Source: Sphingobacterium deserti (GTDB lineage Bacteria; Bacteroidota; Bacteroidia; Sphingobacteriales; Sphingobacteriaceae). Taken from it: DNA of 64,000 nt. Shown piece after piece: positions 55,640-63,887 of the stretch. The position numbers were made by a program, and so were the translations under genes. Below the pieces are notes generated by a model. It was not told the DNA's origin. It worked only from the letters and a program-made list of their open reading frames with translations, and made no database searches. The stretch spans positions 1 to 64,000 of the forward strand of contig NZ_JJMU01000065.1 of the NCBI RefSeq assembly GCF_000757725.1, in the 5' to 3' direction. The first letter of the stretch is position 1. Each line of letters starts with the position of its first letter.

Positions 55640-57067
55640 ATGGGAATTGAAAAACACTATGATGCTGTGGTAGTTGGCTCGGGACCTAACGGCTTGGCGG
55701 CAGCCATAACGTTGCAACGTGCTGGGAAGTCGACGCTACTTATTGAAGGTGCTGACGATATTGGGGGCGGTTTACGGACAAAGGAACTTACGGTGCCGGG
55801 CTACATGCACGACGTCTGTTCCGCCATCCATCCGATGGCAATGGCTTCGCCTTTTTTTCGCTCCCTGCCACTGATTGACCACGGTCTGGAACTTCTTTAT
55901 CCAGCGATCGCGGCAGCGCATCCTTTAGATGATGGCAGTGCGGGTCTGTTGTATCAAGATTGGTCGGCCACGCTACAGCATCTTGGCAAAGATGCCCCGG
56001 TGTATAGCCGACTGATGCGATCCGTTGTTGATCATTGGGAAACCCTAGCCCAAGATACCATGGGGCCCTTACGTTTTCCTAAAGATCCATTGCGGTTAGC
56101 GTCTTTTGGCTTAGATGCCCTACAACCTGCCTCTTGGATTGCAAAACGTTTCGCTACCGAGCAGGGGAAAGCATTGTGGGCTGGCATGGCCGCCCATGGC
56201 ATACAGCCACTTATTAACTTTAGTACGGCAGCTATAGGCATAGTTTTGTCAGCCGTAGGGCATCGCTATGGTTGGCCGGTGCCAAAAGGCGGGTCAAAGT
56301 CAATTGCAAAAGCCCTGCTTAGTTATTACAAGACTTTGGGAGGCGAGCTAAAAACGGGTTTTTGGCTCGACGACGTTAACGCTTTGCCTAAACACGAACT
56401 TTTAATACTGGACATCACACCAAGGCAATTGTTGCAACTAAAAGGCGTAGAATGGTCTAATAGCTATAAAAGGCAGTTATCCCGTTTCAGGTATGGAATG
56501 GGGGTATTCAAGGTAGACTGGGCTTTATCAGAACCTACACCATTTACAAATGCTCACACACGGCAGGCCGGGACCGTACATTTGGGAAATACCTTTACGG
56601 AGATTGCCGATAATGAATGGGAGACCAGTAGAGGAAAGCACGTCGAGAAGCCCTTTGTTCTTTTTAGTCAGCCCAGTCTGTTTGACAGCAGTCGGGCACC
56701 GGAAGGAAAACATGTAGGTTGGGCATACTGCCATGTGCCTAATGGATCAACACAGGATATGACGGCTGCTATCGAAAGCCAAGTGGAGCGTTTTGCGCCG
56801 GGCTTTAAAGACACAATCGTAGCTACGCACAGCTTTAATAGCATGGAGCTGCAACAATATAACCCCAATTATGTGGGTGGTGACATTAATGGCGGTTTGA
56901 TGGACCTTACGCAGCTTTACACGCGGCCTACGCTAAGTTTAACGCCATACCGCACCTCACAAAAAAATATCTATATCTGCTCCTCATCGACACCTCCTGG
57001 GGGTGGTGTTCACGGGATGTGCGGATTCCATGCTGCAAAAACAGCACTGCACGATCACTATGGATGA
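55640..57067 (+). CDS. FAD-dependent oxidoreductase (CrtI/PYROXD2-like)
   Basis: This 475-residue protein has the FAD motif AVVVGSGPNGLAAAITLQRA at residues 9-28, followed by LLIEGADDIGGGLRT, and the C-terminal CSSSTPPGGGVHGMCGFHAA typical of phytoene-desaturase-like flavoproteins. Family members oxidise or isomerise hydrophobic substrates; no specific substrate is indicated. No signal peptide, so it is cytoplasmic or peripheral. It lies nine bases after the SoxC-like gene and is probably co-transcribed. Its role in the sulfur pathway is unclear. Confidence 0.85.
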   Translation: MGIEKHYDAVVVGSGPNGLAAAITLQRAGKSTLLIEGADDIGGGLRTKELTVPGYMHDVCSAIHPMAMASPFFRSLPLIDHGLELLYPAIAAAHPLDDGSAGLLYQDWSATLQHLGKDAPVYSRLMRSVVDHWETLAQDTMGPLRFPKDPLRLASFGLDALQPASWIAKRFATEQGKALWAGMAAHGIQPLINFSTAAIGIVLSAVGHRYGWPVPKGGSKSIAKALLSYYKTLGGELKTGFWLDDVNALPKHELLILDITPRQLLQLKGVEWSNSYKRQLSRFRYGMGVFKVDWALSEPTPFTNAHTRQAGTVHLGNTFTEIADNEWETSRGKHVEKPFVLFSQPSLFDSSRAPEGKHVGWAYCHVPNGSTQDMTAAIESQVERFAPGFKDTIVATHSFNSMELQQYNPNYVGGDINGGLMDLTQLYTRPTLSLTPYRTSQKNIYICSSSTPPGGGVHGMCGFHAAKTALHDHYG

Positions 57068-57140
57068 AAAGCATAGCTTTGGTCAGCTACTAAAAATAAC
57101 AACTCACTAACTGAATATTTTATAGAAAATTTTAAAAAAA

Positions 57141-58391
57141 ATGTCTACACGAAAAATAACGCTTCCGGAAGATTGGGTAGTTGTCCTCTTAGGGCTAGGT
57201 ACCATCTTCTTAAGTTTATTAGGCCTTATTGTACCAAAACCCAATTTTAACTGGACAAATGTTTCGGAATTTCAAACCACAGTTTTACAAAGCGCAAATT
57301 TACAGGCTATAGGCTATCAGTTTTTACTGGTGCTACTCACTGCGGTCATTGGGGCATTGCTTCTCGGAAAGAGTATCCGTGCGACGGTCATTGTGGTACC
57401 CGTCGTGTTTCTACTTTCGTTAATTGCCCTGTTTTTTGCGGGCAACAGCGTGGTAAAAGAGTTTAATCTGGAAGCTGTTATCTTTAGCTTGGCTATTGGT
57501 TTGCTAATTAGTAACCTTTTCAAACTACCCATCTGGTTTAAGGCAGTTTTAAATGCGGAGTTCTATGTGAAAATAGGTCTTATATTGCTCGGAACATCCG
57601 TTATCTTCGGAGACATTTTAGAAGCGGGTGCGCGGGGTTTGGTTCAAGCCCTTCTCGTTGTGCTTTCCGTATGGTATTTTGCATTTTGGTTGTGCAAGAA
57701 ATTGAAGATAGATAAAGAAATGTCCTTGATGTTATCTAGCGCTGTATCGATCTGCGGCGTTTCCGCCGCCATTGCAACCTCTGGCGCGATTGAAGGCGAC
57801 AGCAAAAAGCTGTCATATGTCATATCACTCGTGCTAATCACCGCTATTCCAATGATGATTTTTATGCCGTATATTGCAGATTGGATGGGCTTGTCGCAGG
57901 CCGTAACAGGGGCATGGCTAGGCGGAAGTATCGATACAACTGGCGCGGTAGTCGCTTCTGGTTCCTTAGTAGGTGAGGAAGCCCTAAAAATAAGTACGAT
58001 CGTAAAATTCTCTCAGAATGTACTGTTAGGAATTGCTGCCTTTGCAATCAGTATTTACTGGACATACAATAGCGCCAAGAAAGCGGAACATGTCGAGAAG
58101 CCAACTTTATCAATTATCTGGGAACGTTTCCCAAAATTTGTACTTGGATTCGTATTTGCATCGCTATTGTTTTCCTTTGCAGTTTCTGAAGATACATATG
58201 CCAATGTAAAAGATAGTTTAAAAAGCATACAGGGATTATGGTTCGCGCTCGCCTTTACCTCCATTGGTTTAGAAACAAATATTAAAGACCTGTTCGGCCA
58301 TGAAAGCAAGAAGCCATTGTACGCTTTTCTAATTGCGCAAACGTTCAATATCGCTATCACCCTTGTTATTGCGGTGATATTATTTGGATAA
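57141..58391 (+). CDS. YeiH-family putative sulfate exporter
   Basis: This 416-residue membrane protein has about 11 helices and the conserved segments of the UPF0324/YeiH family: LNAEFYVKIGLILLGTSVIF, SSAVSICGVSAAIATSGAI, LGGSIDTTGAVVASGSLVGE and IQGLWFALAFTSIGLETNIK. Members are proposed to export sulfate made by sulfonate or taurine breakdown. The position after SoxCD fits that use, though the oxidation itself should be periplasmic, so the carrier may instead act on cytoplasmic sulfite or sulfate. The gap to the previous gene is 73 bp. Confidence 0.9.
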   Translation: MSTRKITLPEDWVVVLLGLGTIFLSLLGLIVPKPNFNWTNVSEFQTTVLQSANLQAIGYQFLLVLLTAVIGALLLGKSIRATVIVVPVVFLLSLIALFFAGNSVVKEFNLEAVIFSLAIGLLISNLFKLPIWFKAVLNAEFYVKIGLILLGTSVIFGDILEAGARGLVQALLVVLSVWYFAFWLCKKLKIDKEMSLMLSSAVSICGVSAAIATSGAIEGDSKKLSYVISLVLITAIPMMIFMPYIADWMGLSQAVTGAWLGGSIDTTGAVVASGSLVGEEALKISTIVKFSQNVLLGIAAFAISIYWTYNSAKKAEHVEKPTLSIIWERFPKFVLGFVFASLLFSFAVSEDTYANVKDSLKSIQGLWFALAFTSIGLETNIKDLFGHESKKPLYAFLIAQTFNIAITLVIAVILFG

Positions 58392-58410
58392 GGATTTGCG
58401 CGTAGCCCTG

Positions 58411-58629
58411 CTATAATGGGTACATCTCTCCGTAGTCCGTGAGCATATGATTTTCAATGGGCCAATTTAGCACATTGGCCTTCGCTTTTTTGATGATGCC
58501 CTTTTGCATAAGTTGCCTTATGGCATTTTTTATATCGCTGTCCGAATAGTGCGCACTTGTTGGCAAATTGCGATAGCCGACGCCGTTGCGAAGGATGTTT
58601 ATAATGTGGATTTCGGAAGATGTAAACAT
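58411..58629 (-). CDS. Small possible winged-helix protein
   Basis: This 72-residue protein has a pattern of a small winged helix (ILRNGVGYRNLPTSAHYSDSDIKNAIRQLMQKGIIKKAK), ending in a basic/hydrophobic strand (VLNWPIENHMLTDYGEMY). It could regulate a neighbour. It converges on the YeiH gene, with 19 bases between. No family recognised. Confidence 0.5.
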   Translation of the reverse strand: MFTSSEIHIINILRNGVGYRNLPTSAHYSDSDIKNAIRQLMQKGIIKKAKANVLNWPIENHMLTDYGEMYPL

Positions 58630-58707
58630 AGTCGTGCCTTTACCCTAACGAACGGAATTTATACAAATAAGTTTGAAAAAATAACTTTATGTGCTTGCTA
58701 AGTTGCA

Positions 58708-59430
58708 TTACCCAACTCGTTTTTCATCAGAAGCGACAACCCAAATGCTATGTTGACATCGATCGCAAGGAACTGTTTCTTCCAAAAGAGTGGTGAATCC
58801 GCAGTTGCTGCAGGCATAATGAGCTTTTGTATGTATTTCCGTTGTTTTTTTTTCATAATCCCTGGGCAAGATAGGGAGGCCGAATAAGACCTCATTATCT
58901 GGATAATAAAAAAAGCTCACTTTCCCGTTCGGTTCTAATATAGCTGTTTTTACCTGTCCTACTTGCGAGATTCCCGCTTCGCGCATTTCCGCAAAAAATT
59001 CGTCTTTAGCAAAGGTATGTGCTTCTTTAGCATCCATGGAAAACATCCCATCTTCCACGACGTAAATAGGCGTTCCCTCGATGATTCGTTCCGCTTTGCT
59101 GGATTTTGCAGCAATAAAAGTTATGGCTCTGTAAAATCCTAAAATGGTTGCAAAGGCGATGACCGAGGGTACAACGGCCATTTTCTCGTCAACCATGGGA
59201 TCTCCGGCCGCCGAACCCAAAGCGATGATGATGGCTACTTCAAAAATGCTTAGTTGCCGAATTCCTTTTTTTCCAGTAAGACGCAGAAACAAAAGGATGA
59301 TGCTGAACATGACCAGTGCTTTAAGAACGATGTGCAACGCAAATTGCCAGTTCATATCATCCATAAACATTTCCTTCAGAAAGTTACCTATTTGCGTATG
59401 CAATAGGACAAGTTGGGCCAAACTATACAT
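58708..59430 (-). CDS. DUF421 (YetF/YcaP-type) membrane protein with zinc ribbon
   Basis: This 240-residue protein has three membrane helices in the first 110 residues (LHIVLKALVMFSIILLFLRLTGKKGIRQLSIFEVAIIIALGSAAGDP is the family signature), then a soluble domain (EGTPIYVVEDGMFSMDAKEA, LEPNGKVSFFYYPDNE). The C-terminus has a CSNCG ... CDRC zinc-ribbon pair near residues 209-226, an addition to the usual DUF421 domain. Function is poorly known. A second ATG at residue 21 is an alternative start. Confidence 0.85.
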   Translation of the reverse strand: MYSLAQLVLLHTQIGNFLKEMFMDDMNWQFALHIVLKALVMFSIILLFLRLTGKKGIRQLSIFEVAIIIALGSAAGDPMVDEKMAVVPSVIAFATILGFYRAITFIAAKSSKAERIIEGTPIYVVEDGMFSMDAKEAHTFAKDEFFAEMREAGISQVGQVKTAILEPNGKVSFFYYPDNEVLFGLPILPRDYEKKTTEIHTKAHYACSNCGFTTLLEETVPCDRCQHSIWVVASDEKRVG

Positions 59431-59692
59431 TTATCTATGAATTATTGTATAACAACAGATTGTTGGATTGTCTTTGTTGTTATAACAATTGTCTGCAACT
59501 AAAGATTTAACAGCTAATTATTTTTCTCCATTATGACTAATGAGATCAGTGTAAATTAACCTTTCGGCGGTCAGTAGTATTCTGCAAAGGTGGTTCCAGA
59601 TAAGATAATATAGTAGCAGTTATAGGTTGGATTTACGATGAAAAAAATTAGATGAATTCGTAAGCCCAACCCAAATTTGAGATCATAGGGAT
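59431..59692. other. Intergenic region without a clear gene
   Basis: A 262-bp spacer. A short inverted repeat around TTGTTATAACAA is seen; no promoter box or RNA gene was recognised. Confidence 0.35.
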
Positions 59693-60067
59693 TTACATCC
59701 CTTTCATGGATAAGAACTCAGGTATTTTGCTACTAGTAAACAATCCAGCAAAAACACTCATTCCTCCCATTAAAACATGCCATAGCCAGGTCTGTTCGGC
59801 GAATCCGAACAACCATGGGGACAGGATCAAGGCGATGCCAAGTAATACGTCCATTGTTAAATGAAACTTCACAGGAATGATTTTTACTAAGCCTCCTTCG
59901 TAGTTAGTGAATAACGACTGTATCAAAATAAACGCCCCCACAAACACAAATGCATATTTTGCTTTTGGGTCGTCATCGAATAATAAAATTCAGGGTCCTG
60001 TCAGTAAAATGATGGCACTGCCATAGTCCATCACAGCATGTGCTTTCGTAGGTATAATCTTTTTCAT
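59693..60067 (-). pseudogene. SPW-repeat membrane protein interrupted by TGA
   Basis: Read from the ATG at 60067, the protein would have 124 codons: MKKIIPTKAHAVMDYGSAII then LLTGP, a TGA at 59992-59990, then ILLFDDDPKAKYAF and on to SMKGM. The second half repeats the first (IPVKFHLTMDVLLGIALILS PWLFGF), which shows that the TGA replaces the conserved Trp of the SPW/GPW motif. A one-base change (TGG to TGA) explains it. TGA is a normal stop in the neighbours, so recoding is unlikely; a sequencing error is possible. A shortened product could start at the ATG at 59947 (84 residues). Confidence 0.75.
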
Positions 60068-60174
60068 CGCTATTTCTTTACCTACTGAATACGCCAGCAG
60101 CGATATCGTTCACTTTACCCTTCGCAATAGGTATTTATTGCAGAATTTCAGTATTTACAAATACGATAAGACCT

Positions 60175-60348
60175 ATGGAACAGGTTATCAATACCCTGAC
60201 TCGTAACGGAATTACCAATGTTTCGATCGTTTTTGTTGCGCTAAAGTTCAGAGAACAGTTGTATCTAATCTTAGAAAAGTCAACGGATGTTGTTGCAGTC
60301 AACGACTGTTCGCCACTATATCTTTTGTGTCACTCCGTGATTAAATGA
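60175..60348 (+). CDS. Possible 57-residue protein
   Basis: A plus-strand frame starting MEQVINTLTRNGITNVSIVF and ending in YLLCHSVIK, inside an otherwise empty 300-bp gap. It has one hydrophobic/charged helix and a strand-like part (STDVVAVNDCSPLYLL). Composition is protein-like, but no ribosome binding site is strong and no family is recognised. A near-palindrome GTATTTACAAATAC lies just upstream. Confidence 0.3.
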   Translation: MEQVINTLTRNGITNVSIVFVALKFREQLYLILEKSTDVVAVNDCSPLYLLCHSVIK

Positions 60349-60370
60349 TAAAATCTCAATCTTACACAGG

Positions 60371-61327
60371 TTAACGTACTCTAGGAAGAACATCGCTCCC
60401 CATCATATCGATAAAAGCTTCTTGATGCGGATTAACGTTATGAAATGTAATCTTGCTGAAACCCATCTCCCGATACTTCTGTATTGCATATATATACGTG
60501 TCGGCAGATGTGCCTAATAAAACGTGCTCCTTCATATCATCCGCACGAACAAACTGGCCAGCTTCATCAAAAAATTTAGGTTGAGATAACTCCGCCTGTA
60601 TGCTGCTCCCCAATATATTGTTGCGCCAGCTTTCCCATGCCAATTGTTCAGCATCATTTAGACTGTCAGCAAAAGATACTTGAATTTTTATAGCCATGTC
60701 ACCCGCAGGGTTTTCTGTGCGAAAAGCCTTTATAATTTTTTTGAGTTTGTCATCCGGGTGATTTATCGTAATCAGGCCTTCTGCCCAAGTGCCGATCCAG
60801 GAAGCTGTCGCGGCAGATAATGCCGCACCGACCACCTGCGGCATAGCGGTAGGCAAGGTATAAAGCTTTGCATTGGCCAGTTTGACTATTCCATCAGCAC
60901 TTACTTCTTCGCCTTTCCAAAGCCGTCGCATAATGGATACACTCTCTGCCAACCGCTGGTTTCGCGTGTCTTTGTTCGGCCACAGCTCACCCGTGATATT
61001 CTCGTTCATCGCTTGGCCGCTACCCGCTGCAATCCATAGCCTATTGTCAAACATTTGGTTTAGTGTGGCTACGGCTTGGGCAATAATTGCTGGATGATAA
61101 CGCGGGGCGGGGGACGTGACAATCCCAAACTCAAGGTTAACGGCTTGCATGGCTGCTCCGAGCCAGCTCCATGCAAAGCCACTGTGCGCATCTTTTTCTG
61201 TCCAGGGATGAAAATGGTCGGAAGATGTGACCAGGTCAAATCCATTGTTTTCGGCACGTTGTGCAAATTGTAATAAAGCCTTTGGTGAGAATTGTTCGTG
61301 CGATGCGTGATATCCGATTTTAATCAT
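60371..61327 (-). CDS. LLM-class flavin-dependent oxidoreductase
   Basis: From the ATG at 61327 the protein has 318 residues. It is a bacterial-luciferase-like TIM barrel of the TIGR03557/TIGR03885 kind: KIGYHASHEQFSPKALLQFA, DLVTSSDHFHPWTE, FGIVTSPAPRYHPAIIAQAV and IAAGSGQAMNENITGELWPN. Members use FMN or F420; this subgroup in Bacteroidota is thought not to use F420. The substrate is unknown. A start at 61423 would place the -7 box within the gene, so I reject it. Confidence 0.9.
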   Translation of the reverse strand: MIKIGYHASHEQFSPKALLQFAQRAENNGFDLVTSSDHFHPWTEKDAHSGFAWSWLGAAMQAVNLEFGIVTSPAPRYHPAIIAQAVATLNQMFDNRLWIAAGSGQAMNENITGELWPNKDTRNQRLAESVSIMRRLWKGEEVSADGIVKLANAKLYTLPTAMPQVVGAALSAATASWIGTWAEGLITINHPDDKLKKIIKAFRTENPAGDMAIKIQVSFADSLNDAEQLAWESWRNNILGSSIQAELSQPKFFDEAGQFVRADDMKEHVLLGTSADTYIYAIQKYREMGFSKITFHNVNPHQEAFIDMMGSDVLPRVR

Positions 61328-61340
61328 ATGTAGTATGCTG

Positions 61341-61348
61341 CAAATGTA
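61341..61348 (-). promoter_or_regulatory. Minus-strand TACATTTG box before the LLM gene
   Basis: On the minus strand this reads TACATTTG, a perfect -7 box, with GTTTG about 16 bases upstream as a possible -33 element. The start of transcription would be only about 7 bases before the ATG at 61327, giving a very short leader. Confidence 0.5.
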
Positions 61349-61536
61349 TTGAATGAACGGTTTACAAACCTTTTTGGTTTTGACCCAAAGAGACGCACGT
61401 ATAATATAAAGGTATGTGCACACATCAAGACGTGCTGTGGGTAGAAAAGAAAATATTTAAACAAAAAAATTAGGTTTCTGATAGAACTATACCGCAAGAT
61501 GGATAGTTCAAGTAGTAATTTAATCAGCCATAGCGT

Positions 61537-63039
61537 ATGCAAAAGCAAAAGCCCTATTATTATCAACAGCACGACATAGATTTGTTATTCGAAAAAATGA
61601 CTGGCTGTAACGGACACGACTGTCGAATGTTATACCAATTGCCAACCGGTGGCGGTAAAACAGTTATTTTTTCTGCTATAGCACGTGACTTTATAAAGGC
61701 ATATGGCAAAAAGGTTGTTATTTTGACCCATAGGGCTGAGCTATGCAAACAGACGAGCAAAGCACTACAAAAAAGCGCCGTCGCCAATAAAGTGATAGAT
61801 AGTGCTGTGAAAAGGATTGGACGGAAAGAGGGATTCAGTTGTTATGTGGCGATGGTCGAAACATTAAAGCGACGCATTAATGACGGACTTTTTGATACGC
61901 GGGATGTAGGGTTAGTTATTGTAGATGAGGCCCATCACAATTCCTTTAGAAAACTGCTTTCTCGTTTTAAGAATGCCGCCATAATAGGCGTCACGGCAAC
62001 ACCGCTATCCTCGGATGTTAATCTGCCCTTGCGCGACTTTTACACCGAAATAGTTATCGGCCAATCCATTTCCAATCTGATAGCCGAAGGCTATTTGGCT
62101 CGTCCCATCGTGCGCGAATACGACGTAGAGTTAAACACGCTCCGTACAGGTAATACGGGAGATTTTACCATAGGCACCTCAGACGCCCTGTATGGATCGG
62201 ATGCGATGATCAATTTATTGTTGGAGGCATATCGGGCTCATGCGGTAAAGAAAAAGACCGTGATTTTTAACAGTGGGATCATTACATCAAAAAAGATAGC
62301 GGAATGTTTCCATGCGGAAGGTTACCCAGTAAAGCATTTGGATAATAAAACATCGGCGCGCGACCGTGCTGAGATTTTACGTTGGTTTAAGAAAACAAAA
62401 GGCGCCATTCTGACATCTGTTTCTTTATTGACCGTCGGTTTTGATGAGCCCACTATACAGACCGTTATTCTAAATCGAGCAACTACCTCCATCACACTCT
62501 ATCACCAAATGATAGGCCGCGGTGCGCGACGTCTATCGAATAAAAGAACCTTTCAAATTATCGATCTCGGCAATAATACGGAACGTTTCGGTGCATGGGA
62601 TAAAGATATCGACTGGCAACAGGTATTTGAACATCCCGAGCAATATGTAGGTCAAATTCATGAGTCTGTCGCAGAGATAAGGCAGATTTCTCCCGAGCTT
62701 CGTGCGAAATTCCCAGCCAGCCTGGAAGTGAATTTTGATATTTTTTCAGCGTATAAAGATACCCTCGCGAGAGGAGAGAAGGTCAAAAATGTAATTCGAG
62801 ATGCAATCAGACAGCATGCCAAGATGTGTACCGAAAATGCCCACACGATAACCGAAGCTTTAGCGCTTACGGATTTACTGGATAAGGAGATAGACCTGCG
62901 TGTAAAGGATTACGTCAAGTGCCTCGGAAACGTGACGCGGGAATACAGCAAATGGTTGACAGCTGACTATAAGGAACGTCTGAAAAAGATTATCACGCGC
63001 TACATGTATGGACGACGTACGCTACCGACGGCTGTGTAA
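61537..63039 (+). CDS. Superfamily 2 DEAD/DEAH helicase
   Basis: This 500-residue protein has Walker A PTGGGKT at residues 36-42, THRAELC (motif Ia), VDEAHH at 129-134, GVTATP, then TVGFDEPTIQTVI and HQMIGRGARR (motif VI). The C-terminal 130 residues are helical and charged and lack a recognised domain. It resembles the stand-alone helicases related to type I restriction or repair, which unwind DNA or RNA using ATP. No methylase or nuclease is nearby, so a defence role is not supported. Confidence 0.92.
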   Translation: MQKQKPYYYQQHDIDLLFEKMTGCNGHDCRMLYQLPTGGGKTVIFSAIARDFIKAYGKKVVILTHRAELCKQTSKALQKSAVANKVIDSAVKRIGRKEGFSCYVAMVETLKRRINDGLFDTRDVGLVIVDEAHHNSFRKLLSRFKNAAIIGVTATPLSSDVNLPLRDFYTEIVIGQSISNLIAEGYLARPIVREYDVELNTLRTGNTGDFTIGTSDALYGSDAMINLLLEAYRAHAVKKKTVIFNSGIITSKKIAECFHAEGYPVKHLDNKTSARDRAEILRWFKKTKGAILTSVSLLTVGFDEPTIQTVILNRATTSITLYHQMIGRGARRLSNKRTFQIIDLGNNTERFGAWDKDIDWQQVFEHPEQYVGQIHESVAEIRQISPELRAKFPASLEVNFDIFSAYKDTLARGEKVKNVIRDAIRQHAKMCTENAHTITEALALTDLLDKEIDLRVKDYVKCLGNVTREYSKWLTADYKERLKKIITRYMYGRRTLPTAV

Positions 63040-63079
63040 TAATGAACACAAAAAAAATCTAAAAACTATACGTAATATT

Positions 63080-63343
63080 ATGAGTGCTTTTAAATTTCGA
63101 AAAGAAGACTTTGACCTACTGGAAGAGCTATACGTTTATGCAACACCTATAGAACAGACCGGCAGCGTAGCGACCTATGAGCTCGTTGACAGCGACAATA
63201 CTATTTATAAAGAAATTGATATAGAGGACAGCGTTATTTTGACAGGCGTGCTCACCCTTGTGTCCAAACGCCCCTTTGATGGTCAAGCTGTTGTTACTGA
63301 AGAAACAGAAGCGGTTGGAACTCTTGCAGATACTACGCTTTAA
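63080..63343 (+). CDS. Small hypothetical protein after the helicase
   Basis: Starting at the ATG at 63080 gives an 87-residue acidic protein (MSAFKFRKEDFDLLEELYVY, then VATYELVDSDNTIYKEIDIE). A longer frame from 63008 would begin inside the helicase gene. It has no signal peptide and no recognised domain. It follows the helicase stop by 40 bases and may be its co-transcribed partner. Confidence 0.55.
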   Translation: MSAFKFRKEDFDLLEELYVYATPIEQTGSVATYELVDSDNTIYKEIDIEDSVILTGVLTLVSKRPFDGQAVVTEETEAVGTLADTTL

Positions 63344-63410
63344 TAGGTTAACACCGGTGTAAAGGTAACGCTTTGCGAGATTTGCTCAATAGCGGTTGTC
63401 TTGGTGCTTC

Positions 63411-63887
63411 CTAAAGAAGCAAACGCAGTAATGGAATCATGCTTTCGATTTTTACCTGGCCTTCTAAAGTGCTTTTCGAAGCCTCACGCAATTCCACTTT
63501 TATAGGCACACCCTTTTTTATATCACTTATTAAAAGCGCTCGACCATATTTAATAGAGAAAAAAAAGAAGAACGCTGTGTCCTGAATATCTAGAGGAATG
63601 GCGTAATAAGAGTCGTCAAGTAAATAAGCGTCCTTAATGTCGAATGACTCAGGCTTTTCCATGCCGGCACCATTAAGCGAGTATATACTGCCCTGTGGCC
63701 CACTATTGATTGTAATAGTTGTCCAATTCTTGGACCCTTTTTGATTCGAGAAGAAAAGCGATAGATTATCCTTGCTTTTAAATGCTACTTTTTTTTGTGC
63801 CAATAGCTGGCTTGAATCAGTAAGCAGTAGAGAGAGGAAAAAAAGAATTTTAAAGCATGACAAATTTGAACCTAATTTCATGTGCAA
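63411..63887 (-). CDS. Exported hypothetical protein
   Basis: This 158-residue protein has a signal peptide (FKILFFLSLLLTDSSQLLAQ, cut near residue 31) and a beta-rich mature part (VAFKSKDNLSLFFSNQKGSK, TITINSGPQGSIYSLNGAG). A run of six phenylalanines (AFFFFFFS) lies in one strand. No family recognised. It may be a small periplasmic or surface protein. The gene faces the small acidic gene at 63080 and its 5' end is complete. Confidence 0.65.
   Translation of the reverse strand: MHMKLGSNLSCFKILFFLSLLLTDSSQLLAQKKVAFKSKDNLSLFFSNQKGSKNWTTITINSGPQGSIYSLNGAGMEKPESFDIKDAYLLDDSYYAIPLDIQDTAFFFFFSIKYGRALLISDIKKGVPIKVELREASKSTLEGQVKIESMIPLLRLLL

Noticed and set aside
59990..59992. TGA read as tryptophan or selenocysteine
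   Set aside because: TGA ends several neighbouring genes, and no selenocysteine insertion element or Sec-family protein is indicated.
61328..61423. Upstream start for the LLM oxidoreductase
   Set aside because: The added residues are unlike the family, and a perfect -7 promoter box lies within them.
61537..63343. Type I restriction or Zorya-like defence system
   Set aside because: Only a helicase and a small protein are present; no methylase, specificity, nuclease or motor genes were seen.
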